A DNA stretch of 64,000 nucleotides from Cellulomonas dongxiuzhuiae (GTDB lineage: Bacteria; Actinomycetota; Actinomycetes; Actinomycetales; Cellulomonadaceae), in contig NZ_CP076023.1 in the NCBI RefSeq assembly GCF_018623035.1, positions 372,001-436,000 of the forward strand, in the 5' to 3' direction. Positions 8,349 to 16,661 of the stretch are shown here, one piece after another. How positions within the stretch are numbered: the stretch's first letter is position 1; the number at the start of each line of letters is the position of its first letter. Under the pieces are notes generated by a model. That model was not told the DNA's origin, did not search any database, and worked only from the letters and a program-made list of their open reading frames with translations. The translations under genes and the position numbers were made by a program.

Positions 8349-9279
8349 TCGCGGTGCAGGTGGCGCTCAGGTTGCTGCCGCTGCCGCTGGCAATGAAGCC
8401 CGCCGTCGTCGAGGCGCCAGCGCCGAGCTTCCCGTTCCACTCAGCGTTGGCGAGCGTGTCGGACCCGCTGAGCGTGGAGCTCCACGCCTGCGTTATCGTC
8501 GCGCCGTTCACGGTGACCTTCCAGCCGTTGATCGCGGCGCTGCCCGCCTTCACGGTGACCTCACCCTGGAAGCCGCTGCCCCAGGAGTTGGCGGCACGCA
8601 CGGTGGCGGTGCAGGCGCCGTTGCCCGGCTGGGGCGCCGGGGTCGTCGCCGTCGGCTGCGGTGCCGGCGTCGTCGCGGTGGGCTGCGGTGCCGGCGTGGT
8701 GGCCGTGGGCTGCGGTGCCGGGTTGCCGCCGGGCGTGATGTAGGCGTCGATGCACTGGTAGAACGCGTTCACCGTGTCGGCGATGTTCCACCGGACGAAG
8801 ATCTTGTGGTTGCCCGTCGGCAGGTTGTTGATCTGGTGGGTGAACCTCTTGGGCGGCATCGCCCCGTTGTCGTTGATCGTGGTGTGCAGCTGGCCGTCCA
8901 CGAAGTACTCCCACGTCGACGTGGAGTGGTTGGCGACGATGTCCCAGGTGAACGTCTCGTTGGTGCTGACCGCCTGGCGCGGCCAGGCCCGGGACTCGTT
9001 GTCGAGCTCGGTGAAGCGGCCGCCGCCGGAGCAGAGCATCGAGCCCTTCTTGGCCTCCACGCTCCACGGCTCGTACTGGACGGGACCGCAGTCCTTCACG
9101 GCGCCCGTGTAACAGAGGTCCTGCCGGCTCGGCGGGTCGGAGATCCACCCGTGCGCCTGGGCCGAGGGCGGGGGTGCGAGCGTGAGCATCGCGAAGGCCA
9201 GTGCGAGCACCGCCAGGACGGACAGGAGCAGCCGACCTGCGGCGGGTCGTGAGGCAAGGGAAGGAGCGGACGATCTCAT
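8344..9279 (-). CDS. Secreted lytic polysaccharide monooxygenase AA10 with CBM2
   Basis: A 311-residue secreted copper enzyme that cleaves crystalline chitin or cellulose oxidatively. A signal peptide (1-42, ending SAQA) precedes His43, which becomes the N-terminal residue of the copper histidine brace; the second copper His is H118 (VANHSTSTW). The AA10 catalytic domain covers 43-183 with several Cys for disulfides. A linker of three PAPQPTATT units lies at 187-213. A C-terminal CBM2 cellulose/chitin-binding module (about 222-311) begins with CTATVRAANSWG and keeps NGWKV and AEWNG aromatic positions. Secreted CBM2 enzymes are typical of Cellulomonas. Chitin or cellulose preference cannot be told by eye. 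Regulation: two palindromes lie 37-63 bp upstream of the start. Confidence 0.93.
   Translation of the reverse strand: MRSSAPSLASRPAAGRLLLSVLAVLALAFAMLTLAPPPSAQAHGWISDPPSRQDLCYTGAVKDCGPVQYEPWSVEAKKGSMLCSGGGRFTELDNESRAWPRQAVSTNETFTWDIVANHSTSTWEYFVDGQLHTTINDNGAMPPKRFTHQINNLPTGNHKIFVRWNIADTVNAFYQCIDAYITPGGNPAPQPTATTPAPQPTATTPAPQPTATTPAPQPGNGACTATVRAANSWGSGFQGEVTVKAGSAAINGWKVTVNGATITQAWSSTLSGSDTLANAEWNGKLGAGASTTAGFIASGSGSNLSATCTAS
8641..8721. repeat. Three 27-bp repeats encoding the LPMO linker
   Basis: Three near-identical 27-bp units encode PAPQPTATT three times, followed by a partial unit. The linker joins the AA10 domain to CBM2. Copy number in such repeats often varies between strains. Confidence 0.8.
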
Positions 9280-9315
9280 GGTGGGTCACCTCGAACGGTG
9301 GGGTCTGGCATGGAC

Positions 9316-9342
9316 GGTCGCGACCGAACGTACGTGTGTACG
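9316..9342. promoter_or_regulatory. Two palindromes upstream of the LPMO gene (candidate operators)
   Basis: GGTCGCGACC (9316-9325) is a perfect 10-bp palindrome. CGTAC-GTGT-GTACG (9329-9342) is a perfect inverted repeat with a 4-nt spacer. They lie 37-63 bp upstream of the LPMO start, a normal place for a repressor site in a regulated polysaccharide-degradation gene. No regulator is identified, and it does not match the CebR consensus. Confidence 0.35.
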
Positions 9343-9438
9343 AGCCGGGCAGACAGGGCAAGAACCGTTTCACCGACGGTCGCGGCCGGCCCGGCTCACG
9401 GTCGTCGAGCTGTCCGGCAGGAGGCGGATCCGCGTGCG

Positions 9439-9834
9439 TCAGGCGGGCGCCGGCAGCACGTCCACCTCGACGACGTAGCCGTTGAAGCGTGCGTCCGTCT
9501 CCCCGCCCTCGTTCCCGTCCGCCCGGCGCACCGCGCGCAGCAGGCCCGAGCCGGACACGGCGTGAAGCGTGCGGTCATCGGCGTCGAGCCGCGTGTACCG
9601 GGCGAAGGCGGCGTGGATCGCCACCACGGTCCCCCGTAGCACCGCACGGTCGACCAGCGCCTCGTCGTGATGCTCCTCGGCGTACGAGATGCGATGTGCG
9701 ACGTCGCGCGGGAGCACGGACTCGAGCCACCGGAGGTCAGGGTCGGCGCAGCGCCACGTGACCTCCTCACCCACGCCGAAGGGCCGGCCGCAGCACTGCA
9801 GCTGCCAGCCGTCGACCCAGACCGAGACGCTCAT
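9439..9834 (-). CDS. Small conserved hypothetical protein (DUF6578-like)
   Basis: 131 residues, beginning SVWVDGWQLQCCG with GRPFGVGEEVTWRC next. This opening resembles a small actinobacterial family of unknown function that I believe is DUF6578, but I could not verify it. No signal peptide or membrane segment is visible. The middle is charged and the C-terminus (FNGYVVEVDVLP) looks like a beta strand pair. It lies between the LPMO and the CGNR regulator on the same strand. GACACT ends 5 nt before the ATG, so it may be leaderless. Confidence 0.7.
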   Translation of the reverse strand: MSVSVWVDGWQLQCCGRPFGVGEEVTWRCADPDLRWLESVLPRDVAHRISYAEEHHDEALVDRAVLRGTVVAIHAAFARYTRLDADDRTLHAVSGSGLLRAVRRADGNEGGETDARFNGYVVEVDVLPAPA

Positions 9835-9889
9835 GCCTCAGTGTCCGGGCCGCGGCCGGCACGGAGGCGTGCGACGTGCCGGGACGCTC

Positions 9890-10441
9890 TCAGGCGCGAC
9901 CGGTGCGGTCGCGCCAGCGGGCCTGCTTCGCGCGGTTGCCGCAGATGCTCATCGAGCACCACTGGCCGGTGCGGGAGCGGGACGTGTCGTAGAAGCCCCA
10001 GCGGCAGTCGTCTGCGGCGCAGACCTTGAGGCGTGACCAGGTCCCGTCGGCGAGGGATGCCGCGACCGCCGACACGATCCGTCCGTAGACGGCGTCGGCG
10101 CCTGTCCCGACGGGTCGGAGGGTCGGTCCGTCGGACGTGAAACGCACCGCCAGCCGGGAGCGGGTCGCGGCGGCGTCGAGGGCCTCGATCGTCGCGGGCG
10201 GCAGCGGCGCGCGGTCGTGGTTGGCGAGCAGGGCCGCGCGCAGCGCCTCACGGAGCCCTCGGCCGAAGTGGAGGTCGGCGGCAGTCGCCTGGGAGGCGAG
10301 CCCGTGCTCGCCCGCCCACGAGGCCCACGCGTCCGGATCGCGCATCAGGTCCACTCCCGACTCGATGTCGAGGGTGTTGACGAACGCGCGCACGATCTCG
10401 AGCTCACCCGGAGCAGGTGTGACGGGAGAGGACGTGGCCAT
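9890..10441 (-). CDS. CGNR zinc-finger transcriptional regulator (ABATE domain), divergent from MFS exporter
   Basis: 183 residues. The N-terminal ABATE domain contains EIVRAFVNTLD near 14-24. The C-terminal zf-CGNR module reads VCAADDC, then GQWCSMSICGNR near 158-169, which supplies the Cys ligands and names the family. CGNR proteins are putative stress or drug-responsive regulators, usually beside a transporter. Here it is divergently transcribed from an MFS exporter with 56 bp between start codons, so it probably controls that gene and itself. TAGGGT ends 6 nt before the ATG, indicating a leaderless mRNA. A second CGNR gene is at 56583. Confidence 0.88.
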   Translation of the reverse strand: MATSSPVTPAPGELEIVRAFVNTLDIESGVDLMRDPDAWASWAGEHGLASQATAADLHFGRGLREALRAALLANHDRAPLPPATIEALDAAATRSRLAVRFTSDGPTLRPVGTGADAVYGRIVSAVAASLADGTWSRLKVCAADDCRWGFYDTSRSRTGQWCSMSICGNRAKQARWRDRTGRA

Positions 10442-10497
10442 ACCGGAACCCTAACCGCCATTGCAGCGACGACGGTTGCTCCCTAACCTTGATACGC
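10442..10497. promoter_or_regulatory. Divergent promoter region with CCCTAACC direct repeats
   Basis: The 56-bp intergenic region holds CCCTAACC twice, at 10449-10456 and 10481-10488 (32 bp apart, about three helical turns), plus an AACCG/CGGTT inverted pair. The repeats overlap the -10 hexamers of both genes (TAGGGT on the minus strand, TAACCT on the plus strand), so one protein bound here could silence both. Part of the similarity may simply be the -10 consensus. Confidence 0.5.
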
Positions 10498-11790
10498 ATG
10501 ACGACGGTTACCAACGCGTGGCGGGTCCCGGCGTTCCGGCGCGTCTGGGGCGCGGGGGCGGCCTCGGCCCTCGGGGCGGAGATCGGCGAGCTGGCGGTCC
10601 CGGTCCTCGCGGTGGTGACGTTGGGAGCCTCCGCCTCCGAGCTCTCGTTCGTCCGGGCCGCGCTGCTGACGCCGTACCTCGTCCTCACGCTCGCCCTGGG
10701 TGTGCTCGTCGACCGCGTGCGGCGACGGCCCCTGATGATCGGCGCCGACCTCGCCCGCGGCCTGCTCCTTGTCGCGGTGTGCGTCCTGGCGGTGAGCGGC
10801 CAGCTCACGGTGCCGATGCTCGTCGTCGCGGCCGCGCTGATCGGGTCGCTCACCGTGCTCTACACCTTGGCGGACTTCTCCTTCCTGCCGCTCGTGGTCG
10901 AGGACCGCGCGCTGATCGACGCGAACGCCCGCATCACCGCCACCCAGTCCGTCATCGGCGTCGCCGGTTCGGGGGCGGGTGGCCTGCTGGTGCAGGCCCT
11001 GACCGCCCCGGTCGCGATCGCCCTGAACGCCCTCGGATACCTGCTCTCGGGCGCGCTGCTGGGACGGGTCCGGGTGCCCGAGTCCCGGCGTCCGAGGGCT
11101 CCGCGCGGTACCGCGCTCGCCGAGCTGAAGGTCGGCCTGGCCGCGCTGTCGCAGCACCGGATCCTGCGCGCGCTGGTCGCCGAAGCGGGCCTGTGGAACT
11201 TCGGCAACGAGATCCTTCTGCTCGCCGTGACGGTCCTGGTGCTGCAGACGTTCGGGTGGGGGCCCGTCGTCCTCGGCACCGTGATCATGGCGGTGGGTGT
11301 CGGCGCGGCCGTCGGCAGCGCCCTCAGCCAGCGACTGACCCTCCGGTTCGGGTACGGGCGCTCCCTCGTCGTGGCGATGCTGGTCGGGAACACCGCTCCC
11401 CTCGCGGGGGTCGTCGGCGTCCGGGAGCCGAGCTGGCCGGCGCTCGCCGGCCTCACCGTGGCCTTCGTGGTGTCCGGCGTCGGGATCGGCGTCGCCAACT
11501 CCCAGGCCGTCAGCCTGCGCCAGCTCGCCGTGGTGCCGGAGCTCCGCGGTCGCGTCAATGCCACCTACCGCCTCGCGTCGTGGGGCAGCCTGTCCATCGG
11601 GGCGCTCGTCGGCGGCGTCCTGGTGACCAGCCTCGGCCCGTGGCTCGCCGCCGTGATCGGCGCCGTCCCGATGGCCCTCGCGAGCCTGCCCGTCGTCGCC
11701 TCCCCGGTCAGGCGGATGCGCCGGATCGAGGAGGTCGTCCCCGGGGAGGTTCAGGCGGCAGGGGCCCTTGCCGAGAGCGACACGGTATGA
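10498..11790 (+). CDS. MFS transporter, MFS_3 drug-exporter type
   Basis: 430 residues with about twelve hydrophobic helices. The start (WRVPAFRRVWGAGAASALG), the cytoplasmic VLVDRVRRRPLMIGADLARG loop between helices 2 and 3 (a motif-A equivalent), and QAVSLRQLAVVPELRGRVN in the second half match the group of MFS exporters that includes macrolide efflux proteins and enterobactin exporters. Substrate unknown. The regulator-transporter pair with the CGNR gene suggests efflux induced by its substrate. I place the start at the ATG at 10498, 8 nt after TAACCT; a TTG three codons upstream is possible. Confidence 0.87.
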   Translation: MTTVTNAWRVPAFRRVWGAGAASALGAEIGELAVPVLAVVTLGASASELSFVRAALLTPYLVLTLALGVLVDRVRRRPLMIGADLARGLLLVAVCVLAVSGQLTVPMLVVAAALIGSLTVLYTLADFSFLPLVVEDRALIDANARITATQSVIGVAGSGAGGLLVQALTAPVAIALNALGYLLSGALLGRVRVPESRRPRAPRGTALAELKVGLAALSQHRILRALVAEAGLWNFGNEILLLAVTVLVLQTFGWGPVVLGTVIMAVGVGAAVGSALSQRLTLRFGYGRSLVVAMLVGNTAPLAGVVGVREPSWPALAGLTVAFVVSGVGIGVANSQAVSLRQLAVVPELRGRVNATYRLASWGSLSIGALVGGVLVTSLGPWLAAVIGAVPMALASLPVVASPVRRMRRIEEVVPGEVQAAGALAESDTV

Positions 11791-11830
11791 CGCCTGTGCT
11801 CGGACGACGGACCCGGTGAGCCGGCCCGCG

Positions 11831-12718
11831 TCACGCGACCCGCTGGAGGTCGGCAACCTCCTGCTCGGCGATGAACCCGGCCGCGGTGTAGGTGGACACG
11901 GCGCCGACGTTGGAGCTCTCGGCGCACACGATCGCGCTGGACGCCCCCATCGTCCGCAGCGCGCTTGCTGCCGCACAGGTGATGGCCGTCCCGTAGCCGC
12001 GGCCCCGGTGGTCCCGGTGCACTCCCATGGGTTCGACCAGGCCGGGCCGGCCCGGGCCGGCCGACCACACCGCGGCCGCAGCTACGGCGTTGCCGAGCGG
12101 GTCGAAGGCGGCGAGGAATCGCGACCCGGCGGAGAAGGGGCCCGCCGCCATGTCGAGCCACCTGTCGACCAGGCGCCGGCGATCGGTCTCGGTGAAGGGC
12201 GCGCCGCGGAACGCCGACCAGTGGACCTCCAACCAGACGCCCGCACGGTCGGGACCGATGGTCTCCACGCGCGCCCCGAGGTCCCCGACGGGCGAGGAGA
12301 GGTCCCGGTGCATCGGCGTCCACAGCTCGTCCGGCTGCCACCCGTGCCGGGCGAGCAGCCGTGAGAAGCACGGAGCGCCTCGAGCCTCGATGGTCGCGCT
12401 GCCCGCAGCCAGGACACCGCGCGCCGGGTCGCCGGCGTCCGTGACGACCCGGCGGGCCACCTCCTCGTCGTCCTCGAGGTCGGGAGCGAAGGCCATCCGC
12501 AACAGCTGTGGGCCGTCCAGGAGGCCGACCGCGACACCCCTTCCGTCGCGCGACCAGAGCCGCAAGGCGGCGGCCGTGGCCGCAGCACCCTTCATCGAGT
12601 GCCAGCCCAGGTCGCCGGGGTGGAGGTGGAGCGGCCCCCCGTCGTGCTGCCATCCCTGGAGGACCTGAGCGACCTCGCGAAGCTCATGGATCCCCGGGGT
12701 CGTCATCACGATGCTCAT
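11831..12718 (-). CDS. GNAT family N-acetyltransferase, two-lobed
   Basis: 295 residues. Only the C-terminal part (about 185-295) shows a clear GNAT fold: VETIGPDRAGVWLEVHW, then PMGVHRDHRGRGYGTA with the acetyl-CoA loop GRGYGTA at 239-245, and AESSNVGAVSTYTAAGF near the end, a classic beta6-alpha4 element. The first half is probably a divergent second GNAT-like lobe. Substrate unknown. It is convergent with the MFS gene (40 bp). I chose ATG 12718, which has TTGGAT ending 6 nt upstream; an in-frame ATG at 12706 is an alternative. Confidence 0.85.
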   Translation of the reverse strand: MSIVMTTPGIHELREVAQVLQGWQHDGGPLHLHPGDLGWHSMKGAAATAAALRLWSRDGRGVAVGLLDGPQLLRMAFAPDLEDDEEVARRVVTDAGDPARGVLAAGSATIEARGAPCFSRLLARHGWQPDELWTPMHRDLSSPVGDLGARVETIGPDRAGVWLEVHWSAFRGAPFTETDRRRLVDRWLDMAAGPFSAGSRFLAAFDPLGNAVAAAAVWSAGPGRPGLVEPMGVHRDHRGRGYGTAITCAAASALRTMGASSAIVCAESSNVGAVSTYTAAGFIAEQEVADLQRVA

Positions 12719-12867
12719 GCGTGGATCCAACCGGCTCGACGCCGACCGGCGCACGCCGTATCGCGGTGCACCACCCAGTTCACGACCAAGGCGTGCGGCA
12801 GGGTGCCGACCGCCCCTCTTCCCCGTCCCGGACGCGTGGGGCCACGCTGTTCCGTATCCTGCGGGCC

Positions 12868-13866
12868 ATGGCACTGCGCGCGTTGTTCATCGGCGGGACC
12901 GGCATCATCAGCACGGAGGCGGCCCGGCGGGCGGTCGCCGAGGGCGTCGAGGTCACTCTGCTCAACCGGGGGCGGTCGTCGACGCGGGCGGTGCCCGACG
13001 GTGCTCGCGTGCTGCACGCCGACGTCCGGGACCCGGAGTCCGTGCGCGCCGCGCTGGGTGACCTGGAGTTCGACGCCGTCGTGGAGTTCACGGCGTTCAC
13101 CCCCGAGCACGTCCAGGCCGACCTCGACCTGTTCACCGGCCGCACCGGGCAGTACGTGTTCATCAGCTCCGCGTCGGCCTACCAGACGCCTCCGACGCAC
13201 CTGCCCGTCGTCGAGTCGACGCCGCTGCGCAACCCGTTCTGGCAGTACTCCCGGAACAAGATCGCGTGCGAGGACCTGCTCGTCCGCGCGTACCGCGACA
13301 CCGGCCTGCCGATGACGATCGTGCGCCCGTCGCACACCTACGACGCCACGCTCGTCCCGATGGACGGGGGCTGGACGGTCGTCGACCGGATGCGCCGCGG
13401 CCTGGAGGTCGTCGTGCCCGGGGACGGGACGTCGCGGTGGACGATCACGCACAGCGCCGACGTCGCGGTGGGGCTGGTCGGGCTGCTGGGGCGCGAGGAG
13501 GCGATCGGCGAGGCGTTCCACATCACCGGCGACGAGGCGCCGTCGTGGGACCAGATCTTCCGCGCGATGGCCCGGGCTGCCGGCGTCGACGAGCCGCGGC
13601 TCGTGCACGTCGCGTCCGACGCGATCGCTGCCGCCGACCCCGAGCTCGGCGCCGGGATCCTCGGCGACAAGGCGCACACGATGATCTTCGACAACTCGAA
13701 GATCCGGCGGCTGGTCCCGCAGTTCTCGCCCCGCATCCCGTTCGCGCAGGGCGCCCGCGAGATCGTCGCCTGGCACGACGCCGACCCCGCGCGCCGGGTG
13801 GTCGACCCGCAGTTCGAGGCCCTCACGGAGCGCCTGCTGGAGGCCTACCGACCCCGCCCCCTGTGA
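12868..13866 (+). CDS. NAD-dependent epimerase/dehydratase (extended SDR)
   Basis: 332 residues. The NAD-binding Rossmann loop is FIGGTGIIS at 7-15, followed by TLLNRGRSS, a pattern also seen in chloroplast RNA-binding (CSP41)-like and isoflavone-reductase-like members. The active-site pair is Y127 and K131 (YSRNK), with ISSASAY upstream supplying the Ser. A THSADVAVGLVGLL segment and an AFHITGDE strand are typical of extended SDRs acting on sugar nucleotides. The substrate is not predictable. TATCCT ends 7 nt before the ATG with no Shine-Dalgarno, so it is probably leaderless. Confidence 0.87.
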   Translation: MALRALFIGGTGIISTEAARRAVAEGVEVTLLNRGRSSTRAVPDGARVLHADVRDPESVRAALGDLEFDAVVEFTAFTPEHVQADLDLFTGRTGQYVFISSASAYQTPPTHLPVVESTPLRNPFWQYSRNKIACEDLLVRAYRDTGLPMTIVRPSHTYDATLVPMDGGWTVVDRMRRGLEVVVPGDGTSRWTITHSADVAVGLVGLLGREEAIGEAFHITGDEAPSWDQIFRAMARAAGVDEPRLVHVASDAIAAADPELGAGILGDKAHTMIFDNSKIRRLVPQFSPRIPFAQGAREIVAWHDADPARRVVDPQFEALTERLLEAYRPRPL

Positions 13867-13978
13867 CGGCCTGCGCGGGCGTACCGGCGGGCGCCGAGGG
13901 CTGACCTGTCGAATCCGGCGGGTCCCGCCCGTCACAGTGGTGGCAGGCCACACGGGGCGACCACGCAGGAGGAGCGTC

Positions 13979-14320
13979 ATGACGCAGTACGCCATCTACT
14001 TCCACCAGCAGTGGGTGGGCGACCACCCGGCCGAGTGGTTCCGGAGCCGCGTGGAGCCCAGCACGGCGGTCGTCCGTGACATGGAGGCCGCCGGCGTCCT
14101 GGTCTTCGCCGGTGGGCTCGAGGAGGACCTGGCCGACGCGTTCAGCGCCGACGCGACGAGCGGGACCCTGTCGATCACCGACGGTCCCTACGCCGAGACC
14201 GTCGAGCAGCTGGGCGGGATCACGATCATCGACGTGCCCGACCTGGAGACGGCCAAGCTGTGGGCGGGCAGGGTCGCCGAGGGGTGCGGCTGGCCCCAGG
14301 AGGTCCGCGTCATCCGGTAG
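13979..14320 (+). CDS. YCII-related domain protein
   Basis: 113 residues with the ferredoxin-like YCII fold: a YAIYFHQQW first strand, ADATSGTLSITDGPYAET in the middle, then GGITIIDVPDLETA and a C-terminal VRVIR strand. The DGPYAET signature is frequent in the YCII/DGPF group often paired with ECF sigma factors, but no sigma factor is beside it here. Function unknown; some YCII proteins are dehydrochlorinase-like or lactonase-like. A strong Shine-Dalgarno (AGGAGG) lies 6 nt before the ATG. Confidence 0.87.
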   Translation: MTQYAIYFHQQWVGDHPAEWFRSRVEPSTAVVRDMEAAGVLVFAGGLEEDLADAFSADATSGTLSITDGPYAETVEQLGGITIIDVPDLETAKLWAGRVAEGCGWPQEVRVIR

Positions 14321-14448
14321 GTCCGCGAACCTCCGGGCGGCGTCATCGGGCTGACCTGTGGGTGACAGGGGTGGCGGACGGTCCGACGACGCGCTGTGCG
14401 GCGGGCAACCGCGGTCGGGACCCGACGGCCCGGCGGTGACAATGCCGC

Positions 14449-15111
14449 ATGCGTCTCTTGCTGCTGCGGCACGGCCAGACCCAGTCGAACGTGCGAGGAC
14501 TCGTCGACACCGCCATCCCGGGCCCGGGGCTCACCGCGCTGGGCGAGCGCCAGGCCGCTGCGGTACCGGCGGCGCTGGAGGGCCGCCGCATCGACGCGAT
14601 CGCGATCTCGACCCTGCTGCGCACGGCGCTCACCGCGGCCCCGCTCGCGGATCGGCTGAACCTCGCGCCGACGACCTACGACGGGCTGCGGGAGGTGGAC
14701 GCCGGCGACCTGGAGATGTCCAGCGGTCACGAGGCGCACCAGGCCTACATCTCGACGGTGTTCGCCTGGGCGCGCGGCGACACGCACCGGCGCATGCCGG
14801 GCGGGCCCGACGGTGCGACGTTCCTGGCGCGGTTCGACGACGCCGTCGCGCAGGTCGTCTCCGCGGGCGGGAGCACCGCGGTCGTGGTCTCGCACGGAGC
14901 CGCGATCCGGTGCTGGGCGGCCGCCCGTGTCGCGGGTCTCGACGTCGACGACGTCGAGCGGACCTCGCTGGACAACACCGGTGCGATCGAGATCGACGGC
15001 GACCCGGCCGGCGGATGGCGGCTCGTCGCGTGGTCGACCGACCCTCTGGGCGGCCCGACGCTGCGCGACGACGCGGGCGACGATCCGACCGGCGAGCCAC
15101 TCGACGCGTGA
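14449..15111 (+). CDS. Histidine phosphatase family protein
   Basis: 220 residues of the phosphoglycerate mutase-like histidine phosphatase superfamily. The phospho-accepting RHG motif is LLRHGQTQSN (R7, H8). The acid residue is probably E82 (LREVDAG), and the second catalytic His is H149 (VVVSHGAAI). Such proteins dephosphorylate small phosphoesters (for example glucosyl-3-phosphoglycerate, alpha-ribazole phosphate); the substrate cannot be read from the sequence. GACAAT ends 5 nt before the ATG, suggesting a leaderless mRNA. A paralogue is encoded at 21368. Confidence 0.88.
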   Translation: MRLLLLRHGQTQSNVRGLVDTAIPGPGLTALGERQAAAVPAALEGRRIDAIAISTLLRTALTAAPLADRLNLAPTTYDGLREVDAGDLEMSSGHEAHQAYISTVFAWARGDTHRRMPGGPDGATFLARFDDAVAQVVSAGGSTAVVVSHGAAIRCWAAARVAGLDVDDVERTSLDNTGAIEIDGDPAGGWRLVAWSTDPLGGPTLRDDAGDDPTGEPLDA

Positions 15112-15255
15112 CGGCGCGCACGCCGTTGCCTGCCGGCCACTCCTCGCTGTCGCCCGCTGGGTGGCTGAGCTCGACCATCCGGGCATCGCGATCCGCTTCG
15201 CCTAGACATCCCATCAGAAGGTTCGCTCACCCGGTCGCCATCGCCGCAGCGTCAG

Positions 15256-15645
15256 TCAGCGCGCGGGATCCGATCGCTCGTCTGCGGGCGTCCGGGGTTC
15301 CTGATAGAGGCCCACGACGCTCCCACCGGGGTCGCGGAATCGAGCGGTCAGCTCACCCGGATCCCCTCCGACCGGCTGGACGATCTCGCACCCCTCGGCC
15401 CTGACGCGCAGGACGGCCGCGGCAAGGTCATCGACCCAGATGTACACGAGCATCCCGGGCGGGGTCGGCTCGCGGTGGGGGACCCAGTGGCCGCTGACCT
15501 CGTCGGTCGAGTCCTCGAAGAAGTAGGTGCCGTGCTCGGCGCGCACCTTCCAGCCGAAGACGCGGGCGTAGAACTCTGCGGCCTTCTGCGGGTCGTCCGC
15601 CGGCAGCTCGACGTGGCAGATCTTGCCGTGGCCCAGGGTGGCCAT
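15256..15645 (-). CDS. VOC (glyoxalase/bleomycin-resistance-like) family protein
   Basis: 129 residues, one VOC domain of two beta-alpha-beta-beta-beta units: HGKICHVELPADDPQKAAEFY opens it in the usual way, FEDSTDEVSGHW follows, then MLVYIWVDDLAAAV and a C-terminal FRDPGGSVVGLYQE. This pattern matches the small VOC proteins annotated as lyases or dioxygenase-like with unknown substrate. The start at 15645 is fixed by GGAGGTGAT just upstream. It is convergent with the histidine phosphatase, with 144 bp between the two genes in which I see no gene. Confidence 0.87.
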   Translation of the reverse strand: MATLGHGKICHVELPADDPQKAAEFYARVFGWKVRAEHGTYFFEDSTDEVSGHWVPHREPTPPGMLVYIWVDDLAAAVLRVRAEGCEIVQPVGGDPGELTARFRDPGGSVVGLYQEPRTPADERSDPAR

Positions 15646-15842
15646 GAGCATCACCTCCGCTCGATGGTCGCGCGCGCCTGGGCACACGGTCCAGAGGGAG
15701 GTCGCCGACGTCGCGGCGCGACCACGGTTCTTGCGGAACCGCTTCGCAGGTGTTCTTCCTGGGAGGATCGGCTGCATGGCCAACCGGATCATGCTGCGCA
15801 CGGCGTCGGTTCGACCGCGCTGCACCTGGGACGGCTAGGCAG

Positions 15843-16550
15843 ATGGGTGTTCGCGTAGGGCTGTGTGGTTGGACCGTCTCCCAGGCGTCGTACGTACGTC
15901 GCTTCCCCGTCGTCGAGGTGCAGCACACGTTCTACGAACCGCCGTCCGACGCCGTGCTGATGCGCTGGCGAGCCCAGGTGCCGGCCGGTTTCGAGTTCAC
16001 GATCAAGGCGTGGCAGATCGTCACCCACGAGTCCAACAGCCCCACCTACCGGCGGATGAAGCAGCCTCTACCGGACAGCGCACGTGGCCAGGTCGGAGCA
16101 TTCCGCACCACGCCGCCGGTCCTCGCGGGATGGCAGCGGACCCTCGAGTGCGCCCGGATCCTGCAGGCCACCGCCGTCCTGCTGCAGTGTCCGAAGAGCT
16201 TTCGCCCGACGGCTGACAACGTCGGACGGCTGCGCAGCTTCATGGCGCAGGTGGAGCGGCCGACGGCGCGGCTGCTGTGGGAACCTCGAGGTGAGTGGCC
16301 CACGCAACTGCTCGCGGAGCTGTGCGCCGAGCTGGATCTCGTGCACGTCGTCGACCCGATGCAGACCGAGACCGTGACGCCCGAGCAGACCTACTACCGT
16401 CTGCACGGTACGACGGGCTCGCGGCACGTCCACTCCGATGACGAGCTGCGCCGGCTGCGGGACATGGTCGACGGACGACCGGCGCCCTACGTCATGTTCA
16501 ACAACCTCCCCCGCGTCGGCGATGCGGAGCGGTTCCTCGCACTGCTCTGA
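15843..16550 (+). CDS. DUF72 (YecE-like) family protein
   Basis: 235 residues. The start VGLCGWTVSQASYVRRF, the segment VEVQHTFYEPPS, then PAGFEFTIKAWQIVTH and, near the end, TYYRLHGTTGS and PYVMFNN are all diagnostic of DUF72, a TIM-barrel family. Its biochemical role is unresolved; a link to DNA or nucleotide damage has been proposed for some members but is not established. It stands alone, about 110 bp from the convergent repeat-protein gene. The ATG at 15843 has only a weak ribosome-binding site. Confidence 0.88.
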   Translation: MGVRVGLCGWTVSQASYVRRFPVVEVQHTFYEPPSDAVLMRWRAQVPAGFEFTIKAWQIVTHESNSPTYRRMKQPLPDSARGQVGAFRTTPPVLAGWQRTLECARILQATAVLLQCPKSFRPTADNVGRLRSFMAQVERPTARLLWEPRGEWPTQLLAELCAELDLVHVVDPMQTETVTPEQTYYRLHGTTGSRHVHSDDELRRLRDMVDGRPAPYVMFNNLPRVGDAERFLALL

Positions 16551-16661
16551 TCACGCAAGGTGCTGGCCGACGCCGAGGCGGGCGCGCTTCCGTCCCCGTC
16601 GGCGACCGACTCCCGCCTCACGCCTGCGCGCAGGCATCACCGGCGTCATGCGTCAGAAGAC

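Noticed and set aside
15777..15838. 20-codon ORF (MANRIMLRTASV...) before the DUF72 gene
   Set aside because: Too short, no ribosome-binding site, and likely chance in a GC-rich leader.
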